38,703 bases of DNA from Desulfovibrio sp. MES5. Lineage in GTDB: Bacteria; Desulfobacterota; Desulfovibrionia; Desulfovibrionales; Desulfovibrionaceae. The position numbers were made by a program, and so were the translations under genes. The stretch is from the NCBI RefSeq assembly GCF_002237645.1, contig NZ_MJUZ01000023.1:1-38703 (forward strand), in the 5' to 3' direction. This document shows, one piece after another, positions 32,782 through 38,703 of this stretch. How positions within the stretch are numbered: the first letter of the stretch is position 1; the number at the start of each line of letters is the position of its first letter. The notes under the pieces were generated by a model that saw nothing but the letters and a program-made list of their open reading frames with translations, ran no database searches and was not told where the DNA came from.

Positions 32782-35700
32782 TTACTCCTCCAGAGCTTTT
32801 TCCTGCAACGCGAACAAATCCTGAAGCTCCTGGTTGGACAGTTCTGTCAACCACGCCTCGCCAACGCCCACCACTGCATCGGAAATTTCTTTCTTGCGTT
32901 CAATCATGGCGTCAATCTTTTCTTCCAGCGTACCGCTACAGACAAATTTATGCACAAGAACATTGCGGTGCTGGCCGATTCTGAAGGCGCGGTCCGTGGC
33001 CTGATTTTCCACCGCCGGGTTCCACCATCTGTCATAATGAAAAACATGATTGGCCGCAGTGAGGTTAAGCCCCGTAGAGCCTGCCTTGAGCGAAAGAATA
33101 AAAATCGGCGGGGCCTGGGCATCGCCCTGAAAGCGCTCAATCATCCGGTCGCGCGCCTTTCGTGTCACACCGCCGTGCAGAAAGAGCATCTCCCTGCCGA
33201 GGGTGTCCTGCAAATGCGCTTTGAGTATATGGCCCATCTCTTTGAACTGGGTGAATATCAGGGTTTTGTCGCCCACGGGCAAAATCTCTTCCAGCATTTC
33301 AGTGAGGCGGGCAAGTTTGCCCGAGCGTCCGTCTATGGCCGAATTGTCGCCAAGGAAGTGGACGGGGTGATTGCATACCTGCTTGAGCCGGGACAGGGTC
33401 GCAAGAATAATGCCCTTGCGCTGAATGCCGTCCGCCTCGTATAATGTACGGTTCAGGTCTTCAAGCACAGCGGCGTACAGCGAGGCCTGCTCCTTGGTCA
33501 GCGGGCAAAATTCCTTCATTTCCACCTTGTCGGGGAGGTCGGAAATGATGGACGTGTCTGTTTTGAGGCGGCGCAGGAGGAAGGGCGCGGTAAGGCGCTT
33601 CAGTCGTGTGGCAGCCTCGGGATCGCGCCCGGTCTGGATGGGCATGAAGAAACGCTTGCGAAATCCTTGCTGGCTGCCCAGAAAACCCGGATTGAGAAAA
33701 TCCATAAGAGACCACAGGTCGCCGACATTGTTTTCCACCGGCGTTCCTGTCAGGGCTATGCGGTATGCCGCCGGGATGGCCCGAGCGGCTTTGGCCTGTT
33801 TTGTTTCGGGGTTTTTGATGTTTTGCGCTTCATCCAGAATGACGCCGCCCCAGGAAATATCTTTCAGTACCGCCATATCCCGCTGAAGAAGCCCATAGCT
33901 TGAAATGACCAGCGCCTGCGCGGACGCGAGCCGCCGGAAGGCCACTCCTTTCTTGCGGTCAAGTCCGTGATGGACCATGACCGGCAGTTCGGGGGTGAAT
34001 TTTTCCGCTTCTCTGGCCCAGTTGTTGACCACCGATGTGGGGCAGATGAGCAGGCTGGGCATCTTTTTGCCGGAAGACCATAGTCTTTGCAGCAGGGCCA
34101 GGGTCTGGATGGTTTTCCCCAGGCCCATGTCATCGGCAAGGCAGGCCCCAAGGCCCCATTGCTGCAAAAAGGCGAGCCAGGAAAATCCCCGCGCCTGATA
34201 GGGCCGCAGTGTGCCGCCAAACTCGGCCGGGGGCGGCAACTCCGCGCAGGCCGTGCGGCCCTCCAATTGGTCGAGCAATTCGCTGAGCCAGCCCGCACTG
34301 TGTACACCGCCAAAGGCAAAGCCGTGGGGGGCGTCCTCACCGCCAAGGGCCATGCGGAGAACATCCCGGGCCGGGGCGGTATTTTTGCTGTTTTTCTTCC
34401 AGAAATCAGCAGCGGCCAGAATTTCCTGCGCATTGACCTCCACCCATTGCCCCCGCACCTGCACCAGAGGAACCTTGAGCCGGGCCAGAGCCAGAAGCTC
34501 TTTATGCGTTATAGGCTCCCCACCAAGAGAAGCCTGCCAGTCGAATTCCACAATGCTATCAAGGGAAAGACCGCTTGAAGAGCGGAGTTTGGGGGCCGCC
34601 ACCCTGGCCTGAATGACCGGCCGGAGCTTCGCGCCTTTGTTGGTCCACCACGAAGGCAGCATGACCCCGAACCCGGCCTGCTCCAGAGCAAGAGAGGTAT
34701 GTGTCAGAAAACGGTGTGCGCCCTGAACGTCCAGACTGTAGCCCTGGGGCGCGGCATCCTTGAGGCTGGCCTCAATCTCCGGCGCAATGCCGGAAGCCTG
34801 ACCGAGTGCCGAAAGCACATATTCCCTGGCATCTGCACCCAGGTGCTTCAATACTGAAGCACGCTTTTTTGGGCCTGACCAGAGCTCCTGTATGGGGAGC
34901 TGGAGGCTGTGGTCATCGTGCGGATGCAGAAGATAGGAAACCCGCCAGGCAGAATCGTCCTCCGCCGGAGGGAAAGGAAGGGCACTGTCCAAGGACGCAT
35001 CATCGGCTGTGGGCTCTTCAAGTCTGAAGCAGAGCCGCACCGGGGATTTGGACAGCACTGTTATGGGGCGCTTCCAGCGAGTAAGGGTATTTTTTAGATC
35101 TGTTACATCTTTCTTCGGCCAGTCTATGCGTCCATCTGGCGAGCGCAGGGCGGCCAGCCATGCGTCATGCACGCTCTCCACAGCGGGTTGCGTCCGTGGT
35201 ACCCATGATGTGCTGGAAGTGCCGACTTGGCCCTTTTCCCCCGCCGTTGCTTGCGGCATGGCGGAGCGGACAAGGGCGTCAACCATATCCGTCAGAAAAG
35301 CGCGCAGACCAGAAGCGGCGGCGGTGGAAGGCGGCGCTTTGCCGTCAGCCTTGGTCAAGGCTCTGGCCGATGGGGGCATGGCGGCGGCAAAAGCAGTAAA
35401 GCGCGCCTGTTCCTCCGCGGTAATCACCGGTTCCCATACGGAATGGCAATGACCGCCGATTATCCGCACGCCGGGCAGATAGTGCTGCCTGGCAACCAGC
35501 GCCCCGGCAAACCTGAGCATTTCAGCCCAATACGTAAGGTCATGCCCCAGAAAAACGCCACGGGCGAGAGTTTGCTTGCCTGTGCAGTTTGCCAGAGCAT
35601 TTACGGCTTCCTGGGCATCAAGCAGGGCGGCTGAGACGCGCCAGGGCAGCAGATGTATTGTTTTGCTGGCGTACTCCACATCGTGGAGGAGCCGACTCGA

Positions 35701-36018
35701 CGGCACAGGGCCGGATTTTGAGGACGGCAGCCAGGCGATGGCCTCAAGCGGCTTTGCAACGCCTGACGAAAGGCCGAGGTGTTCAGCCAGAGTTGCATCA
35801 AGAGCGGCCTGCCCTGCGTCAAAGGGAGAAGGGGCGGGACTTGCGGTTTTTGTTTTTGCTGCACGTTTCAGGGCGAGTGCCGGGGTTGTGTTCTCCTCCA
35901 CAGCAGGAGCAGCAGCAGCAGAGGAAGAGGAAGGTACGGAAGGCGGAGAAGAGGCTGGGGGACTCTCGCCCCAAAGCAGGAATCCCAGCTCCATTTGCGC
36001 AGCGTGGAGAACAATCAC
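32782..36018 (-). CDS. SNF2-family DEAD/DEAH-like ATPase
   Basis: This 1078-residue protein belongs to the bacterial SNF2/RapA-type group (YwqA-like). The N-terminus MIVLHAAQMELGFLLWGE is typical and supports the GTG start at 36018. Residues 20-60 are a low-complexity Ser/Pro/Ala linker, and a SNF2-associated region spans about 250-590. The ATPase core has RPYQARGFSWL (about 604), Walker A DDMGLGKT (about 629), the DEAQ box in VILDEAQNIKNP (about 727) and LTGTPVENN. The helicase C lobe holds LIFTQF, LHGGVTRKARD and DRAFRIGQ (about 870-1030). It is a DNA translocase rather than a processive helicase by family. With its SWIM partner it may act in repair or in defence, but no known defence operon is complete here. 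Confidence 0.92.
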   Translation of the reverse strand: MIVLHAAQMELGFLLWGESPPASSPPSVPSSSSAAAAPAVEENTTPALALKRAAKTKTASPAPSPFDAGQAALDATLAEHLGLSSGVAKPLEAIAWLPSSKSGPVPSSRLLHDVEYASKTIHLLPWRVSAALLDAQEAVNALANCTGKQTLARGVFLGHDLTYWAEMLRFAGALVARQHYLPGVRIIGGHCHSVWEPVITAEEQARFTAFAAAMPPSARALTKADGKAPPSTAAASGLRAFLTDMVDALVRSAMPQATAGEKGQVGTSSTSWVPRTQPAVESVHDAWLAALRSPDGRIDWPKKDVTDLKNTLTRWKRPITVLSKSPVRLCFRLEEPTADDASLDSALPFPPAEDDSAWRVSYLLHPHDDHSLQLPIQELWSGPKKRASVLKHLGADAREYVLSALGQASGIAPEIEASLKDAAPQGYSLDVQGAHRFLTHTSLALEQAGFGVMLPSWWTNKGAKLRPVIQARVAAPKLRSSSGLSLDSIVEFDWQASLGGEPITHKELLALARLKVPLVQVRGQWVEVNAQEILAAADFWKKNSKNTAPARDVLRMALGGEDAPHGFAFGGVHSAGWLSELLDQLEGRTACAELPPPAEFGGTLRPYQARGFSWLAFLQQWGLGACLADDMGLGKTIQTLALLQRLWSSGKKMPSLLICPTSVVNNWAREAEKFTPELPVMVHHGLDRKKGVAFRRLASAQALVISSYGLLQRDMAVLKDISWGGVILDEAQNIKNPETKQAKAARAIPAAYRIALTGTPVENNVGDLWSLMDFLNPGFLGSQQGFRKRFFMPIQTGRDPEAATRLKRLTAPFLLRRLKTDTSIISDLPDKVEMKEFCPLTKEQASLYAAVLEDLNRTLYEADGIQRKGIILATLSRLKQVCNHPVHFLGDNSAIDGRSGKLARLTEMLEEILPVGDKTLIFTQFKEMGHILKAHLQDTLGREMLFLHGGVTRKARDRMIERFQGDAQAPPIFILSLKAGSTGLNLTAANHVFHYDRWWNPAVENQATDRAFRIGQHRNVLVHKFVCSGTLEEKIDAMIERKKEISDAVVGVGEAWLTELSNQELQDLFALQEKALEE

Positions 36019-36115
36019 GGGCTTTTATCTCTTATTCTTAGGAAAATAGGATTATTGGCGTGATGTCGTGAATAAAGTTCACACGCTAGTTTATCATAAG
36101 AAGCGCTACTCCCAT

Positions 36116-36676
36116 TCATGCAACGCTCTTTTCAACGCAGCCAGCCCAATAATGGAGGATGAAGATGTGCGCCTCCTGAATTCTGGCGGTCACGTCATGT
36201 GGAACGATCACAGCATGATCCACCAGACCGGCAAGCTTGCCGCCGTCACGTCCCAACAGGCCGATGGTCGCCATGCCTTGCTTTTTGGCCTCGCGAACCG
36301 CAGCAATAATATTTTCCGAATTGCCTGATGTGGATATGCCGATAAACGCATCACCTGGCTGCCCGATGGCTTCGACCTGACGTGCGAACACCTCGTTGAA
36401 GCCAAAATCATTGCCGATAGCTGTCAGGTTCGACGTATCGGTGTTCAGCGCAATACACGGCAACGCGCGCCGGTTCATCTGAAACCGCCCCACCAGTTCG
36501 GCGGCGAAATGCTGCGCATCAGCGGCGGACCCGCCGTTACCCGCTATAAGTATCTTGCCGGAAGAACAAACGCGAACACAGCACTCGCCCACGGAAACAA
36601 TATTTCCCTCCTGTTCCCGCATGCGGCCAAAACATTGCATATGCTCGTTGTAGTTAGCTAGAAGGGAAGCTGCCAT
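36116..36676 (-). CDS. gmhA: Sedoheptulose-7-phosphate isomerase (phosphoheptose isomerase)
   Basis: This 186-residue cytoplasmic enzyme converts sedoheptulose 7-phosphate to heptose 7-phosphate, the first step in making ADP-heptose for the lipopolysaccharide inner core. Signature segments are [25 protein letters not shown] (SIS fold, with the catalytic region), [28 protein letters not shown] and [15 protein letters not shown]. The ATG at 36674-36676 is chosen since CAGGAG lies upstream; a further ATG at 36692-36694 has no such site. Length is typical. hldD is encoded 75 bases upstream on the same strand, so the two form a heptose operon. Confidence 0.95.
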   Translation of the reverse strand: MAASLLANYNEHMQCFGRMREQEGNIVSVGECCVRVCSSGKILIAGNGGSAADAQHFAAELVGRFQMNRRALPCIALNTDTSNLTAIGNDFGFNEVFARQVEAIGQPGDAFIGISTSGNSENIIAAVREAKKQGMATIGLLGRDGGKLAGLVDHAVIVPHDVTARIQEAHIFILHYWAGCVEKSVA

Positions 36677-36751
36677 AGGGTCTCCTGCGATCATGCGGTT
36701 TGTGGGTAAAAAGGCGGCTCACAAAATGGCCGTTTCTTTCTTGCGCCACAT

Positions 36752-37732
36752 TTAACACATTTCTAGATAAGGATCGTCACCGGCTAGATAGCGGCGCACA
36801 TAGTCGGCAACCCCATTTTCTAGTGAAGTGAATTTCACCGGGCAATTTTTTTCGCTCAACCAGTCCATTTCGGCTTGGGTGAAGTATTGATATTTCCCCT
36901 TCAGCGTTTCAGGCATGTCCACATAGTCAATACATGGTTCGCGGTGCATGGCGCTAAATACTGCTTTGATCAGATCGTTCCAAGTCCGTGCTTTACCGGT
37001 GCCAACATTAAAAATACCGTTAGCTTTTGGATTGGTGATCAACCAGAACATAAGTTCAACGCAGTCCTTGACGTAAACAAAGTCCCGCATCTGGCCGCCG
37101 TCGCCATAGTTGGGGTTATCCGACTTGAACAAGCCCATGCGCCCCTTGCTTCCGATCTCGTAAAAAGCCTTGCATACGACGCTACGCATGCTGTCTTTAT
37201 GGTACTCGTTGGGGCCGTAAACGTTAAAAAATTTCAGGCTGGCTACACTGTCGGTTAAGCCATTGTCGAGCAGCCACAGGTCGAAAAGGTGCTTGGAATA
37301 ACCGTACATGTTTAAAGGTTTGAGGCCACGAATGTTGACGAGTTCGTCAGAAAAACCCTGCGAACCATCGCCATACGTGGAGGCAGAACTGGCGTTGATA
37401 AAACGCGCGCCGCGTTCCAAGGCGAACTGGCAGGCTTTTGTGGTGAATGCCGTATTGTTTGACATCAGGAAGTCGGCGTCCTTCTCGGTGGTTGACGAGC
37501 AGGCCCCCATGTGTACAACAGCTTCAACCGTGCCACGGATGGCGTCATTATGCAGCATTTCAAGAAATTCTGAGCGATGCACATACCGGGCATAACGCCT
37601 GTTAACCAGGTTTTTCCACTTTTCCGTTGTGCCCAGGTTGTCTACAACCAGAATGTCCGTGATGCCCGCCTGATTCAGACGCCAAATCATGGCGCTGCCG
37701 ATGAAACCCGCGCCCCCGGTGACAATGTACAT
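36752..37732 (-). CDS. hldD: ADP-L-glycero-D-manno-heptose 6-epimerase
   Basis: This 326-residue enzyme of the short-chain dehydrogenase/epimerase family inverts C6 of ADP-heptose, giving the form added to lipopolysaccharide. It starts MYIVTGGAGFIGSAMIW (NADP-binding GxxGxxG), has VVDNLGTTEKWKNL, the catalytic SSAS and YGYSK (YxxxK) region, and family sequences FFNVYGPNEYHKDSMRSVVCKAFYEI and GGQMRDFVYVKDCVELM. The ATG at 37730-37732 follows GGGGTAGGT; the frame extends to 37777 but those residues lack family similarity. It is upstream of gmhA in the same direction. The intermediate genes hldE and gmhB are not in the window. Confidence 0.95.
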   Translation of the reverse strand: MYIVTGGAGFIGSAMIWRLNQAGITDILVVDNLGTTEKWKNLVNRRYARYVHRSEFLEMLHNDAIRGTVEAVVHMGACSSTTEKDADFLMSNNTAFTTKACQFALERGARFINASSASTYGDGSQGFSDELVNIRGLKPLNMYGYSKHLFDLWLLDNGLTDSVASLKFFNVYGPNEYHKDSMRSVVCKAFYEIGSKGRMGLFKSDNPNYGDGGQMRDFVYVKDCVELMFWLITNPKANGIFNVGTGKARTWNDLIKAVFSAMHREPCIDYVDMPETLKGKYQYFTQAEMDWLSEKNCPVKFTSLENGVADYVRRYLAGDDPYLEMC

Positions 37733-37789
37733 ACCTACCCCACTATCCTGGCGACTAAAAACTGCCCCCAATTCCATACAAGCAATTCA

Positions 37790-38551
37790 TTATAGCTCAT
37801 CGACATTCCATGTTCCAAGAAAAATATCAGGACACAAGGGATTATTGGGTTGGTCAATTTTCGTGGGATAGATTTTCTCTATGTCAGAAAATACATATTC
37901 AGCCTTATTAGCATAAAGGACTTCCAAAGAAATCGGCACATCAAGACCTCCAGCGGTCATAATGTGTCCATAATTATTACCATGCACATGAATCAACTGA
38001 TGTGTTTGGTTAATATTTTTCAGCATCCTTATTATATTGTAATATGAATCAACCCAATGTTCAAAGCCTTGCTTCCCTGTGGGGTCTCCAAAATGTAGTT
38101 CAAGAACAATTTGACTAAATTTGTTCATTATATCTGATGGAACTGTTGACAAAGACGCCCATTCTGCCCCTTCAACATCCATCTTTAAAATCATTTTTTC
38201 CTGATTTGCATGCCCATTTTCATTAATAATAAATTTTAAAGATTTACAATTTTCACTGTTGTCAAGTTGAGATATCCCTATTTTTTTCCAATGGAATTTT
38301 ATGTTTTCCTCAGGCACGCGAACGATCGTATGGTCATACATAAAGACATCATACCCGCGGCTTGCCATATCTTTATCCCACGATACATCATCAGAGATAC
38401 CAAAACTATAGGCGATTCTTTGAGAAGTAAAATCATCAATCATCACATATCCACCATCAGACATTTTCCCAATGCGGACGAGTGGCTTGCCTACAAGTTG
38501 CATGACATGAAGAAGCTGTTTAATCTTATAAAAACGTTCAAAAGCAAGCAT
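37790..38551 (-). CDS. FkbM-like SAM-dependent methyltransferase
   Basis: This protein of about 253 residues shows the FkbM pattern: VRIGKMSDGGYVMIDDF in the N-terminal part, AYSFGISDDVSWDKDMASRGYDVFMYDHT (SAM-binding strand), EKMILKMDVEGAEWASL (a central KxDVEG motif of FkbM proteins), and VLELHFGDP later. Such enzymes often methylate surface glycans. The start is uncertain: a TTG at 38593 adds 14 residues that touch the transposase stop; the ATG at 38549-38551 is preferred, with only GAAAAG upstream. It is notably AT-rich compared with the heptose genes next to it and abuts an IS30-type gene, so it was probably acquired horizontally. Confidence 0.78.
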   Translation of the reverse strand: MLAFERFYKIKQLLHVMQLVGKPLVRIGKMSDGGYVMIDDFTSQRIAYSFGISDDVSWDKDMASRGYDVFMYDHTIVRVPEENIKFHWKKIGISQLDNSENCKSLKFIINENGHANQEKMILKMDVEGAEWASLSTVPSDIMNKFSQIVLELHFGDPTGKQGFEHWVDSYYNIIRMLKNINQTHQLIHVHGNNYGHIMTAGGLDVPISLEVLYANKAEYVFSDIEKIYPTKIDQPNNPLCPDIFLGTWNVDEL

Positions 38552-38589
38552 CTTTTCAAATTTTGTAACGTGGTTTCGCGGTTTCAAGT

Positions 38590-38703
38590 TCAAAGTGCAA
38601 CACCCAGTCCTTGGGTATTGGCGTCTTCTAAAAAAACTTCATAGGGTGTCTTAAACCCAAGGCATTTTCTAGGCCGCCAGTTCAAGCGGCACATTGCCGC
38701 TAT
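38590..38703 (-). mobile_element. IS30-family transposase, C-terminal end (cut by window edge)
   Basis: Translating the minus strand from the window edge gives LNWRPRKCLGFKTPYEVF, then LEDANTQGLGVAL and a stop at 38592-38590. N(x)RPRK(x)LGFKTPxEVF is the C-terminal signature of IS30-type transposases. Most of the element lies outside the window. The FkbM gene begins within about 40 bases, so the IS end may overlap its leader. Confidence 0.85.

Overview
The window reads as part of the chromosome of a sulfate-reducing deltaproteobacterium close to Desulfovibrio desulfuricans. This rests on the protein style of IleS, FlgF/FlgG, HypC and the ferredoxin-nitroreductase fusion, on high-GC core genes, and on a sigma-54-type promoter ahead of flagellar genes. 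It is an inference from recognition, not a database match.

Layout. Positions 1-400 hold the 3' end of an rRNA operon (5S tail and terminator), followed by a second, broken 5S tail with its own terminator. Positions 550-2860 carry two SAM-dependent methyltransferases and an orphan hypC. Positions 3153-8468 are a housekeeping run: ileS, lspA, a small PLDc_N membrane protein, a YbgF/CpoB-like lipoprotein and a CheZ-type phosphatase. A ferredoxin-nitroreductase follows. Positions 9579-14605 look like a sugar-acid catabolic locus: a GntR/FadR-type regulator, an enolase-superfamily dehydratase and two MFS transporters, with three palindromes sharing TGGAAT/ATTCCA arms as candidate operators. Positions 15136-19050 carry flgF-flgG-flgA-flgH behind a near-consensus sigma-54 promoter; flgI and flgJ do not follow.

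A tRNA-Leu(CAG) gene at 19906-19992 marks the left edge of an AT-richer mobile region. It holds a tyrosine recombinase, a RepA/AAA_25-like ATPase, a primase-DUF927 helicase fusion and an AlpA-like DNA-binding protein, and no structural phage genes. It resembles a satellite or integrative plasmid-like element. To its right are a tandem-HTH regulator, a lipoprotein hydrolase and the N-terminus of an autotransporter. The autotransporter is cut off by a diverged, inverted copy of the DUF927 3' end, which is the remnant of a second, related element. Three copies of a GTGCG/CGCAC nested inverted-repeat element lie in the non-coding DNA; two sit immediately after the two DUF927 stop codons. This is the most intriguing unexplained structure here, and I propose it as a replication or priming site.

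From 31898 the high-GC style returns: a SWIM zinc-finger protein paired with a SNF2-family ATPase, the heptose genes gmhA and hldD, and an AT-rich FkbM-like methyltransferase abutting the 3' end of an IS30-type transposase at the window edge. The right attachment site of the island was not found by eye.
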